From Stropharia rugosoannulata (taxonomy: Eukaryota; Basidiomycota; Agaricomycetes; Agaricales; Strophariaceae): a DNA stretch of 64,000 nucleotides. Made by a program: the position numbers and the translations under genes. The number at the start of each line of letters is the position of its first letter. Position 1 is the stretch's first letter. Below, piece by piece: positions 44,223 through 56,644 of the stretch. The stretch is taken from assembly GCA_028532985.1 (NCBI GenBank), contig JANCIK010000007.1, positions 2,232,001 to 2,296,000 on the forward strand, written 5' to 3'. Below the pieces are notes generated by a model, which saw nothing but the letters and a program-made list of their open reading frames with translations, searched no databases and was not told the DNA's origin.

Positions 44223-46491
44223 CTAACGGAAATATGCCGAAATTACTCTAAAGCCCAGCCGCTTTGCATCTGCTCCAGAAAGGGTATAGAAACCTTCCTC
44301 TGATACATCAAGTCCACTATATCGGAGATGTATCTGGCGTGAACCAAGACATTTCCAACGTTCGGAATATGAAGATGAATTGAGGGGGTTTATGTCTGTG
44401 AACCGTGTTGTGAGAGGGTCATGACTAGGATTTGACAGGTCTGGAAGCACAGCTACACCAAGATTGTTGCCAACAGGTATGTAAACCTTGTCATGATCTT
44501 GATCAATTTCTGCCGTGAAAATAGCGAGAAAAATAAACGGACGGGTTTCATACGATTTGGGCCTGTCCGGGGGAAGGGTAATGTTTAGGTTTGAGATCCA
44601 CTCTGATACATCTGCGCTATCATCCAGTGCAGTATATGTTGCCACATTTGCACTACTATAATACTCTGACCAGAATATACTGCTCATAGATATATAGGGT
44701 GGAAAGTCATCTTTGAATTTATCTTTGTTGAACAGGGGAATTGCCAAGAATGTCGCATGGACTCCAAAATGTGACAGTAGTATTGGCTCCTGCAGATTCA
44801 CAATGAGTCGGGGTTCTCTGACCATCTTTGTATGTCCGATGTAGTCAGTAATTGTTTCTGGCAGGATGGAAGATCTGTTAGTGTGATTGAAGAGATCCCG
44901 AAAGTCACGCCTGGAGATCATTACTTGCTGAATCATGCGTCGCAGTGCATTCTCGGATCCCTCACCATATGCAATGGGAATGTTAGCCTGGAGAAGACCC
45001 ATTAGGGAGTAGACTTGATCTTCTGCACGGGTAACCTTGCGCTTTGCTGCAAGCTCCATGATCCTGCAGATTGGGACTGCGGTGCCAAGCCACTTCATAT
45101 ATTCAAGCTCCTTCCCTGTAATTGATGTTGCCTTGAAAATTTGGTAACATACTTCCACTGCCATCTGTTGTTGCATGCGAGCGTACTCCTCGTTTTCCTG
45201 GAAAAGAAACTCAGGGTCGCTCAGGTGTGCATCAAAATCGGCTGGGACCCGAAGCTGCATCCAGTCACGGTTGTAGAAATGAATGTTCCGGTTTGCCACC
45301 AACTCTTGCAGTGTCCATCCCCGCGTGAACCACACATCACCCGGGATCTCCGAAAACTCCACGGTGTCGCCTAGGTAGGCGATGCAGACATGCGCTCCTT
45401 TATACCATTTGTACATTGAACGAATGGACTCGTCCAGCTCAGTGCTGCTCTCCTTGTTTATACACACTGTATCCATCCAACCAAGTAGCACACCGTGATT
45501 GCGTGCGGCGATGGTGCAGAAATTGTCAATCTTGGCATTGCCGCGGGTATTTTGTGGAAGCCTGCGGTTGGCCCAGTCACGGAAGAGGACGTCTCCGGGG
45601 ATGTCACGCAGCCAAGTGTGCGAAAGGATCGCATACTTGCAGAATTCAGCTACAAGATTGTACAGATCATGGCTATGCCATATTCTTCTTCTGAGCGCAT
45701 GCTTTTCTGGATAGGCAGCGCGTATGCGGGTGAGAATGATGTCAACCAGTGTGCTGCGGTCGACTAGAGTACAGCTGCCCCCACTTGAGTCAAAGCTTAT
45801 CATGCGGATTGGCATCGAGTTGAATACTCTCTTGTTAACTTCTTCTACTAACTTGCTGGGTAATGCTAAAGAAACATTTAATTAGGTTAAAACATGCAAG
45901 TGAAACAACACACCATATTCATTCGGATACACATCTACTAAATTGGATAAAAGGGAAAATTCCTCTGCAGAGTTTGAGATTGTTTCTTTTGGGAGCGTCT
46001 CATTTGCTAGAGATATTCATGTCAGCAGCGGATATCATCCACATAATAAATATACTACCTTCTTGTGCATCAGCTGTACCCTTCCCTTTGGAATCGACGA
46101 CTAAGTTTATGAAACTGCCCAGCGTCTTCAAGAGCTGTTGCCCCTCGGCAGACGCGCACAGGCGGGTAATATCTGCGTCTGAATGCCATTATTTAATTCA
46201 ACATCCAAGAACGCAGCAGCCAAATTGTACTCACTCGGTGTCGTTGGTCTGAAGAACCCAATCAGACTCGCCAAGAGAGCCGACCCGCGTGCATTGACGT
46301 CTACTCGTCGCTATTAGCTTTCAAGGTATATCGCGATCTTCCATCAAATGCATGTCATTTTACCTGCTGATTCCAGGTGCGAGGGACCTGGTGATTCTAT
46401 TCACCGTGGATGTTGAGATCTGACAATAGAGGTGTTGTAACGCAGTTTACGCACCTTGATCTGGAGTTACGGAGTGCGTACTAGAAGTCAT
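44223..46491 (-). CDS. HET-domain protein (intact copy, 6 exons)
   Basis: Exons 46,491-46,455, 46,396-46,364, 46,300-46,235, 46,178-46,059, 46,006-45,914 and 45,865-44,223 are joined by GT-AG introns of 48-63 nt, with phases that match at every junction. They total 1,992 nt and give 663 residues. The N-terminal 115 residues contain an ALLASLIGFFRP and ITRLCASAEGQQLLKTLGSF block seen, from memory, in other Agaricomycete HET proteins. The HET domain starts at about residue 190: YAILSHTW, then WMDTVCINKES (about 246) and TRGWTLQELVA (about 298). A C-terminal half of about 250 residues follows. HET domains of ascomycetes trigger cell death on non-self recognition; in basidiomycetes the role is unproven. 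All frames are open. A damaged paralogue lies at 56.5-59.6 kb. Confidence 0.88.
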
Positions 46492-49400
46492 TGAGATTCA
46501 CTGCAGCGATTTCAAAGTGTCTGAGAATGGGGATGCAACGTGTGACCGTCATGGACGGGATGCCTTTATACACATTTCAGAATGCTCTATTCATAGTACA
46601 TCAGTGTCAGACAAGTTTGGATACATCGAGGTTTTGATCACACATGCATCGCCGGTGCTGTGCTTATCTCAACAGTTAAATAGACATTTTTATTTGAATG
46701 CAAGAGCTGCTTTTCCTTTGAGTAGAAATAAACGAACCACATAATGAGCTAGTACAAAGCTACTACATATACTGATACAGCAAATACCGAGTAGTATATG
46801 TCGGGGATAACAAGTCGAGTGGGCCGGCGTACCCAAATAGCACAGCATGCATGGGATTGGGCTTGGGCGTAGGGTATGTGGTGTCCATCAATACCTGCCA
46901 GCCAGCTATTATGGGAGGTGGGCAGCTGCGGTGGCCTGGGGCACGTCAGATGGTCCAGGCGGTGCATGCATCTATAGCCACTCAATCTGGCGTGTGTGAC
47001 AAATATCTTCCTGGAACGCTTTTACATGTTTTATGCAGCCGCGGTGGTTGAATACGTACCTGCATGGCACTGTTGGCTCAGCTGCGATGACTTGGCTGGT
47101 TTACTTTGCAAGTCATCATTGCTGTTGCTCTGCGGTCTGCGCACGAGATCAGGCTCACCACACAGAATGCTCGACACATGAACGCTACGTGCACTTACAG
47201 CCGTCTATGAGAACACGTCCGGGGCTACGCTGCATTGCGCGTGCCGAGTCCGGAACAGTGCCTGAACAATAAGTGAGCACCAATTCTGGTATAACAGGAT
47301 CTGACCTGCGTCGTCTGCGGGTATTCAGTTAAGCTCGTGCTGGACCAGGCCGAGGCGCAAATCAACTGCACAGTGATCACTGGTGTTCGAAATTCAGTAA
47401 GTATACTATGTAATCTGCGATGAACCGTGTTAGTGATGTGTAGTATCTGATTTGTGTAGCAGTCGTTTCCGCGCTGCGGCGCGAATGCTTGGTGGATGAG
47501 TGCAGAGCATGTAAGAAGGATTCACTATACTCACCAATGTCTCGTTGAAGTGCTCTGTGGTGGAGTAAGACTTCGGAAGTTAATGGTAAGCATATTGAAT
47601 TTGTTGTAAACGTCGGGGAATCATCACCAGTGGCTGAGTGCGGCGAGTCCCTTCTCAATCAAATCTAATAAACATATTTTCATCAGGTATTTACTATACT
47701 CACTGATATTTTCTCGTCGAGGTAAGCCGCCTGCCGTGCATGCGCCAGTCCCCAGGGACGGGTATCGGAGGTAAGCATTTGAATTTTATGAAAACATTCA
47801 GAAACTAAGTAGTCACGGCTTCCTCTTGACAAGTGTTCGTTGGCATGTATGACGAGGTCGCTCAGATACCTGCGTTGCGCCTGCGCGTACATCATCAACA
47901 CGTTCATCCATTGTATAAGCCTACGCGCTGTATCTACGGGATCCGGTGGTTTTCTCTGCGCCGTGTATGGTGTCGGTGAGTGTTTCCACTGACCTTTAGG
48001 TTGACATTGCTGCGAGAGCACGCTACACTGCGTGGTCCCTTACGACAAAGGCCACGCAGGCGTATGGGTAATTGTAGGTACGGCGGTTTGTGCGCGACCG
48101 GCGCCGGAGAGTACTGGCACGGATCGCAGTTTTCATGTACGCGGTCCGGGCAATATGTATCTAAAGGAAGGAGAGATATGTAACCAAGTTGTACTGCGAA
48201 TGAGGGCGGAGCGTGTGGCGCGTGGCAGGGGGTGCTGATGCTAATTGTACGCTCCCGTTTCCACTGAGACAAAGAAGAGATTGATCAGTGGCGCGAACAG
48301 GAAGCCGAGAGGAATGCGGTCCTGGAATGTGTTAACTGCGCCAGGTACTTTCTCTCTGTTACGCGGCACTGCAGTGCCTTGGCGGTCAAGCTGTTGGTGA
48401 GCTTGTAGACACCTGTCGAGCGGCTTTGAGCCCGTGTTACTTTGTAGAATATCAGGATACATGCACAGTACAGCAAGAAAACAGAGTCCGGAATGATGTC
48501 CTCGAGGGTCTTGAATAGGTTTGGAACCTAACTACAGAGCGCATTTAAGCATCTCGGACCTCGGTTATAGAGAGACCTAGATTCCAGCGTGCTAGGATGA
48601 TTGAGCCTGCGTTACCTGGAAAATACCAAGGTACTGCTGGGGAGGGAGAGGTCCGTGGACGGTGACGACTGCGCACTTTTAGCGGGGGTCCATGGGACTG
48701 GAAAGGGAAGGGAAGGCGGGTACTAGGGCCCCCAGACGAGGTCTTGCGCAGGGTGCACTGCACAGGCAGACACGTTCTTGGCCTCGCGGCTCTGCTGATA
48801 CATGATGCACGGACCGAGTCACGGATCCCCGCGGCCCTCGGAGCCCGTCCCATTGGTTTGCATGGCGCGAGTACAAACTCCACCCCCTACATATGTGGTG
48901 CTGGTACATTTGATGTCAATACTGAAGCTGAAGTGTCTCGTGTTAGGTATGTATGCGCAGCTGTCTAGCTCCTCTGCGCCTGACCTCGGTTTCGCACGCT
49001 CAGCCCCGCGCCGCCCACCGTCCGCTCCTGCGAGTCGATCTATCCGGTCCAGGTCTGTCCCTATCGGCCCGCCGGCCCCTGCCTCGTGGCTATGCTTCCT
49101 GTCTGTCTCTCCTCCCAACCATATACCGTGTCCTCGCTCTCACCCGAGGCATCCCACATGCCTCCGTGCGCCCCCATTCCTCCCTGCCCGATTCCGAGAA
49201 TCCAATCCTCACCCGCCTCTGCACGTACCTGCCCCATCTTCGCCCAGCCCGTCTCATCTTCGCCTGGCCCGCTTCCTCTTCTCCTGCTCCGCTCCATCTT
49301 TGCCGGCCCCGCTCCGCATTTTGCACCCGTCAACTTGTCAACCCGTCACTTAGCCCGTCACTCATCATATTCATGAGTCACAGATCCGGCTCGCACTCGC

Positions 49401-52153
49401 ACTCGTTTCCTATCCCAAGCACAAGTCTTGCGCAAGCCTCACAAGTCGCCATCCCACTACCGGGCATGTAGTCACACAAGTATCAAGACAGCGCGACGTT
49501 GCTGTAAAAGACTACGGCGTGGCGTGCATCGGTCTGATATGCAGGATCCGGACGCGCTAAATCAGATCAGTACGGATTTGTTTAAAATATACGACATACC
49601 AGGTAAAGCCGAGTCCAAACCACGGCAACCGACAGAGAAGGCCTGCTACTGCAGCATGAGGAAGATCATGCCAATGCATTGCATGTTATAGGGCGGGACT
49701 GTTAGCGCGTTTGCGAGGCTTACTGTGGAACAGAACTCGGGCTCAGCTTACGAGGCGCCGAAATAACGGTCTGCAAGGTGAGTAAGTCAAGTAAATACAG
49801 AATTTTACTATGCTTACATTGGCTGACTCCGTCTCCAGAGAACGAGTGCGCGCAGCACAGAGCAGTACTCTCACCTCGGGAGTCAACCTGGACTGTCGAA
49901 ACAGCGCAACGTTCGGGGGCTGACGCATCCGTGGACCTAGCTTAAGCCTGAACTCACGAAGAGTCGAAGCGCCTCAATAACGACCTGCGAAGTGAGCAAG
50001 CCAATGTCTGATGTACTTACACTAATCAGCCCAGTTTTTAGTGGATGGGTACGTGCCCCACCGTTGCTCGATGGATCATAGTATGCTCCCAGCTCGGCCG
50101 CCTCGAGTGTGGAGACAGCGCAACATCATGGCTGCATCCGTGGACCTAAGCAGAGGATCCGGGTACTCTGGCTTAGGACAACTGTCAGTGAGGAATCTTA
50201 CTGACAGATATGGCTAGTATTCACCATGAAATGAATATTTAGTCGCCTGGAACACGCGAACTACGGGTGAGTGCAAAGTCCGCTGCAAAATAATGCGGGA
50301 ACAGCGACAACCCGAGCCCGCTGCAAGTTGATGGGGGTGCAGAACCCAACGCATGGTCCACCTATGATGTTTCTTCGTCTTTGTCGTTCTCGGGTTGCTC
50401 GAGCCTCACGGTTCTGCTGATTCGTGAATATGGAACGAGTACGGCCCGCCGCGCCTGCTTCCGTGCATTCCCACGGCCCTCGGGGCCCGTCCCATTGGCC
50501 TGCCTGGGTAAAGTATGAAGTATGCTCCTCTCCCCTCAGCCCGTGCATCTATTCGCCCGTCTCCTCTACATCCGTGTGTTGGGGCGCTGGCTCGGCGGCT
50601 GCAGGGGCTGCTCAGTGCCTCCCCCGCTGGTAGATTTGTCAGCCTGCACTGTCCGCCGTCCGCTCCTGCGAGTCGGTCTTGCACAGTGGTCTCGGCCCAG
50701 GTCTGTCCTTATCCACCCGTCGACCCCTGCCTCCCCTCCATACCGCGTCCTTATCCCCGCCCCCTCTCACTCTCACTATCACTCTCACTTGCCCCAGGCA
50801 TTCCACCTGCCCGCCCCCGACTCCCCCCATTTCCATTTCTCCGCCTCAAAGAATGCGATCCCCACCCGCCCCTGCTTATCATGCACCTGATTCCTCGCTC
50901 GGCCGGCCTCATCTTCTCCTTCCCCGCCCCCTCTTTGCCCGACTGCGGTCCGCATCCTCAACAGTTCACGCCCGTCCACTCACTCCGGCAACCGCTCACA
51001 TCGCTCACAGTCCGCTCTCGCTCGGGCACAAGCCGGAACAGGTATGGTATGTCTATCTCTATGTCTAGAGCTCTACCACCAGCACCACAACAGTCACCCC
51101 TCCCGCAGCCCGCATTCGCGGTACATCTTGGGTCCAGATCATATTAACACCAGTGGACCCAATCAAGACCGCTCGGGTATGGCTTACTGTATGCATGCGC
51201 CAGCTTGACTTGCTGCATGCACTGCCGTCTGACGTCGTATCCCAGCCCACCGCAGCCGCCTCCCACCCCTCTAGCTGGCTGGCATTGCCTCGCGCTGCAT
51301 ACCCCACAAACTTGAGCATTCCGCGGACGCGCGTGTGCGAACTACCCATGTGCGCCACATGCCCCTACCTACCGTGTATGCGCGAACTCTTCGTACCTCC
51401 CCCATGCTCGCACACAACTGTGCCAACGCTTATGCGGCGCCCACGCTCACAACGGGCTCCCGATCGATCATCAGCGTGCCTGTACCACCCGCCTGCGCGC
51501 ATACATGAACCCAGTCATGGACACTAGTCCCCCACGCACCCCGCACCCTGCCTTCAGCCCTCAGCAGTCCACTTCCACCTCCGTTCGCTCGTTCCGCTTG
51601 TCCGCTCCTCTCCCCGTATCCGGCAGTCGAGCAAGTCCCTCTCGGTCGGCTCGTTCCCTCGCCCCTCTCGCTTTTCCCGCTCGCTCCCAACTCGTCCTTC
51701 TTTCTCGCTTGTCCAATCCAAGTCCAAGTTCCAATCCTCGCTAGCCCCTCTCGCACAGCACTCTCTTTAGATGCAGGAGATGAGGCGGGCAGGCCAGGGT
51801 AGGGACGGGCGGGCGATGCGTACTTTTTGTCTTAATGCGTATTGCGGGTGGACATTGGAATCAATACTGACTCACTGAGGGGCACTGGTGAGTCGTACAG
51901 GTGAGCCTTTGAGCTGAGTAGTGAGGCCTGCCACTCTCGCTCGGCCCTCGCGCTAGATGCGCTAGATGAGGATGACTTGAGGCGGGCGGGGTAGGGGATA
52001 GCAATGCAGGGCAGGGACGGGCGGGCTGTATGTAGGAACAGATTGTTGCTCTTGCTCAAATGGACGTCTTCCCTTGCGTACCTGAGCAACATTAAAGCAG
52101 GATTTGGGGGATATAAGAGAAATACAGGCGGGTAGGTTTAGAGATAAGTATTA
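46492..52153. repeat. Long gene-free mosaic of dispersed repeats
   Basis: No gene can be supported. Recognisable pieces are 47,820-47,880 (matches 16,430-16,500), 48,835-49,125 and 50,450-50,770 (similar to each other, to 12,150-12,310 and to 16,700-16,800), and 49,870-50,170 (inverted match to 15,950-16,300). Long open frames on both strands at 48.8-49.5 kb and 50.4-51.8 kb come from the high C+G, C-rich composition; they have no family resemblance. Isolated GTAAG and TTACCTG/TACTTAC splice-like words recur, as at 13-16 kb. Confidence 0.55.
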
Positions 52154-52292
52154 CTGAAGTATGTATTCTGTATTCTTTCTACTGATCATTTTGCATGTCT
52201 TTCTTTCATCTTTTCTTCCCGTGCTCACTGGTGAGCAAGTGAAGTAATAGGCTATGCATTTAAATTCACCGGACCGCTCCAATAACCAGGAT
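52154..52292. repeat. 135-bp dispersed repeat (copy at 54,890-55,024)
   Basis: CTGAAGTATGTATTCTGTAT to GCTCCAATAACCAGG is nearly the same in both places, same orientation. Confidence 0.85.
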
Positions 52293-52569
52293 GGACTCCC
52301 CAGTGCTCCTGCATTGACCCCTACTCCTCCCGCAGTGATATTGACCCCGTGCTACTCCCACCCCTGTCCCTGGACTGTGGACGCGAGCAGGAGGACTCAG
52401 AAGGAAGGCTGAAGCGGTGGAAATACGACGGACCCGACATCAATCTGACACAGTGCCCGACGCGCGTGCGAGGAGGTTTGCGACGGGCTGCGGGCCTAGG
52501 GGTAGGGACTCAATAGGCGCAGGTTCCGAGGCGGGTACATGGGTAGAATATCGGGGCCCGTGAGCCATC

Positions 52570-53224
52570 GGACGGACGGATGGAATGTGCATAGTGCATC
52601 AATTTCAAGTCCCTCCGGAACCCTGCCTCCCGCCCTGCAACCTCGCGCGTACTACGGAGGAGCAGTTCCTCCTGCCTCACCGTGGCGCAAAGGTGAAAAT
52701 GCGGGGCATATGCTGTGGGGCCACGCAGGGGCACACGGCGGTTGATATGCATGAGCAGGTAGACGCGCAGGAGGATGAAAGTTCGGGCTCGGGCTCGGGA
52801 TGACTCGGAAGGGGTACAAAGATGCGGGACGAGAAGGGGCAGAGGGATGAGGAGGGGCAGAGGGATAGGGGATGAGGCCTGAGCAGGAGGGAGTTGAAGC
52901 CAAGACAAGACCGCCAACCCAGTGGCAGTGGGACGGAGCGTGGGCATGGTTCGATTCTGAGAGGGGTAGGTGTAGCGGGTGCGGTGTGCTGGGAGTGCCG
53001 TGTCTTGTCTCGCTCACCGGGGGTGAGGGTTCCGGACATGGGGCGGCTGGACTCCGAGGAGCCCGAGCGCGGGATGCGCGAACGGGTATGGACGTTGCGT
53101 GCTTGAAGGCGGGGAGCGTGATCCCGGGTGCACTGGGGACCAGTGAGTATGTCCGGCTTCAGTACGCGCCGATTCGGGTGGTATAAGCACATCAATGCAC
53201 GGCAGCCTGGTGTGGGCGGGAAGG
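52570..53224. repeat. Dispersed repeat, uninterrupted copy (empty-site paralogue)
   Basis: Corresponds in order to 33,000-33,023, 34,893-35,272 and 42,748-43,300, without the Mutator-like copy A or the retrotransposon. At 52,738-52,745 the sequence GGTTGATATGCATG stands where the other copy has GGTAA, the retroelement, GGTAATATCCATG. Confidence 0.65.
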
Positions 53225-54888
53225 AACCAAAGTAATTCATTGTGAGTGGAATATCTTGGGACATAGCTCGGCCATGAGAAGTGTCACGCGAGGGCGCTTG
53301 GGGAACGTCGATACCTCGTGTTGCGACCTTTGTGCGGCGTTTTCTGTGCATAGTGTCCGCTGTTGAGCGATGTGAGAAGCAAATAGGAAAGATAGTATCC
53401 TTGCAATTTGCCTGTGTCGTCGCAGCTCGCGCAGGCTGCTCCTCGACATCTTTTGCCCCTCCACCCAGTGTACCACCCGCCGCGGGGCTTGAACGTTTGA
53501 ACATTGATCCAAGGGCAATGTATAATTGTCGTGAATGGTCTGCCTGTGAGAGGTGTAGTGCAAGGGCGTTATCGGGAAATTAATACGTCGTATTGACGCA
53601 TGAGTACGATGTTCCTAGTGTATCCTGAATGTATTTTAACTGGACGTCTACAAAGTAAGTGAAGATAGAAAAGTAATTGTGTGCAACATACCTGTGTCGC
53701 AGAATCACAGCTCTCCGCGGGACCTCGTCCTCTCTTCCCAGGCACCGTGAATTGCTGTAGCTAGAGTGATTGGCGGTATCGTGTTCACTGGGCGTCAATT
53801 TGTCTTCTCGCGACCTGAAAACGCTGCGTCCAAGGCACGTTTGGGGTGTACGAGCACGGCTGCAAGCAGACATGCAGATACGGTGGTGTATTGACGCCGT
53901 AACTTGTTACTCTAGTAAGACGTGGCGCTTTCTGTGGTGTATACCTGTACCATTTTTCCGGTCTGCACATAGAGAGGGAAGTAAGCCATAGAGAAGTAAG
54001 TAAGCGTTATAGTGTATATGGGTATCATGGACTTACTGTTCCTTCAGCCATGGCAGTCCCTCCTCTGGCATGGGCGTGCGTTGGCCGCAGGGCGTTGAAC
54101 TATCAGGATAGACCCGTTTCAGACGTGTTCCATGGCCCAGTCACTATGTCTTGCATTGTGTCGGGTGTCAGCGTTTTCGGGACGTCGAAAAAACATAGTT
54201 GCATCCTGCAAGTCGTCCAAGCATGTCGAGGAGCGACGTATATACGTCTAAGGAGGGACAGAGAGTCAGTACCAGACGTTAGGGTAAGAAAATACACGAC
54301 GTACCACGAGTTTATATGTCCAAGAAGGTATCAGGGCAGCATGAGGTGGCAGTGGTAGAGATGAAAGGGCAGTGTCGGCTAGTAAGTAAAGTACCAGCCC
54401 CTGCATACTGAGCCGTCACTCTGCACACGGCCAGGGACGCATTCCCGAGCACCAGACCATTCCTCCGTCCCCTGGGTGTTCTCATTGCAGATATAGACAT
54501 CCTATTCTTGTATCTCCATTTGGGAAACACCAAAACTGCGCAATGTGTACGCATCCCCGTTCCAAATGTTCTGCGCAATAACGCAGAAATTACAGCTAGT
54601 CTACCAGCTCACAGCATCACCGCTGACCATTACAGTACGGCTGGTACTCCGATGGCAGCAAGAAAAACGCTTGCAAACTAGCTTCAAGTTCACGAAGATT
54701 ATATGGAGTGTACGCCCACAATCCTGGCGTACATCCCGAAACTACACGCGAACGCAGATTCCCGTTAAAATTCCAGTAATATGTGAAGCCTCACAAGAAC
54801 CGAGGTTATGTCCGGGAGTATCTGCCATATGCATTTGGATGTACGTCTCTGTTGAAAATGCGGTACACTCTCTTAGGCCAGGTGAACT
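53225..54888. repeat. Dispersed repeat, copy 2 of 12,830-13,062 plus 13,660-15,083
   Basis: Same orientation as copy 1. The two modules are joined at a shared GTGTACCAC-CGCCGCGGGGC-TTGAAC phrase near 53,470-53,500, as expected if recombination between short direct repeats removed the part in between. Confidence 0.8.
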
Positions 54889-54889
54889 G

Positions 54890-55024
54890 AAGTATGTATT
54901 CTGTATTTTTCTTTACTGATCATTTTGTATGTCCTTCTTTCTTCTTTTCTTCCTGCGTTCACTGATGAGCAAGTGAAGTAATAGGCTATGCATTTGAATT
55001 TACTGGACCGCTCCAATAACCAGG
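54890..55024. repeat. 135-bp dispersed repeat, second copy
   Basis: Follows directly after the 1.4-kb repeat; matches 52,154-52,292. Confidence 0.85.
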
Positions 55025-55694
55025 CACCATGTGAATAGCTTGCGATGCGTGAACGTTCAGCACTTCAGCTCTGAATCCTGTATGATCATGATGCAGGTGA
55101 TTGGCTCGGGAGATGTATGTACTGGTACTCGGAAACGTTGTTTGAAAAATAAACTGTGCTAGCACTTCATCGATTAACTCTTAATAAGATCACATTCGAG
55201 CCCTGCACTTTTGCTGCTGCTGCACTTGCGTTGGCACTGGCGGTGGGAAAGTGAGTTGAATTCTGTCCAAGTTTATCAGTATGATCTCGTTCTTCTCGCA
55301 CTGATTCCTTCCTCAAAATTCTATCAGTAAACGCCAAATGCTTGGAGGTACGTTTGTACCTATGCCAGAGTTATGTTCATACCTATCCCTGAAATACTTT
55401 GATAACTATATCTGAAATATATTCCCAACCACGCTCTTATGCCGAGCTGCACCAGCCCAAGGCAGACTCTGTCCCTGGCCCTGCCGTTTCGCTGCTGTCT
55501 GGGTAATGGTTGGTATGCCATGGAGTCCCGACGTCCAAAAAGACTGTCTGACGTGCACAACCCTAGACTTACATTTATACACGCGGATAGCGTAAGCAAT
55601 CCGGTTGCATGATAAATACATGGTAGTGAGCCTTGAGTACTCCAGTACTGGAGGCTACTGGTACGAGCTAAATGTACCTACCTTCGGAACTGCG
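55025..55694. other. Gene-free stretch
   Basis: Short open frames only. I see no repeat copy elsewhere in the window and no coding signal. Confidence 0.4.
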
Positions 55695-56360
55695 ACGACC
55701 CGGACAGGCGCGGGGTGTTAGGCCTGGACAGAGGCAGGGGCCTCGAACATAACGCGTGGGGCTTGAAAGTAATGCGCGGAGCATGACAATTGACAGTGGG
55801 ACAGTGCGTGGGAAGGGTGGATGTGCAGAACGGCCCCCGGGAGGCGGATTGGCAAGGGCGGACCGCGGACCGCCAACTTATACTGGGTGGCTGTACGAGA
55901 AGCGGAAGAGCAGGATTAACAAATGAGTCTGGATAGATGGTGTGCTATATGCTGAAGGCGGGGAGCGGGGTGCACTGGAGACCATTAAGCAAGTTGATAT
56001 GCTGGAGCCTGGTGAGGGTGGGCGTGGGCGTGGGCTTGGGCGCTGTGGGCATGGGGGACGTTTGGGGGAGGTAATACTCCGACCAGCTAGGTGAGCAGTA
56101 AATCATGGCACTGGTGCCCCTCATATCACACACCAAGTGAAAAAACTAAGTACTCAGCCTGCCTGCCATTTCCTGCCCACACACTCAAGGGCTGGATCCC
56201 GACAACACAGCTCGTGGGAAAGGGAATTTGGGTATGTCCGAGTCCTAGCTATAATACAACACTCGACGTGCCACTGACCTGCTTGAAGGTTCAAGCTCAA
56301 GGATGTTATAACAAGTTCTATTTCAGACTGCCGTTCCTCCATTTAAACTTTAAGTTGACC
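55695..56360. repeat. Dispersed repeat, third copy, next to HET copy 2
   Basis: Matches 43,080-43,575, which lies in the same position relative to HET copy 1. The duplication therefore covers the repeat as well as the gene. Confidence 0.75.
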
Positions 56361-56644
56361 ACTGGCATTCAGCGCAGAGCTACTGAGTACATGTACGGAA
56401 GTAATATATTATGTCACATTACATGTATGGCACTAGAATTACCCACAGACTCCTAACGGAAATATGCCGAAATTACCTTGAAGCCTAGCCGCTTTACATC
56501 TGCTCCAGAAAAGGTATATACACCTTCTTCTGTAACAGCAAATCTGCTATATCGGAGATGTATCTTCTGTGGACCAAAGTTCCCAAAATAACGAGATACA
56601 GTGAGGGGTTTTATATCTGTGAACCGTGTTTTGATAGGGTAATG

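Noticed and set aside
45141..45767. Rightward frames over HET copy 1 (and the equivalent at 58,608-59,222)
   Set aside because: Antisense shadows of the HET exon; their similarity between loci merely follows the gene duplication.
48802..51756. Several open frames of 100-210 codons on both strands
   Set aside because: C-rich composition depletes stops in all frames; products are Ser/Pro/Arg low-complexity with no family or splice support.
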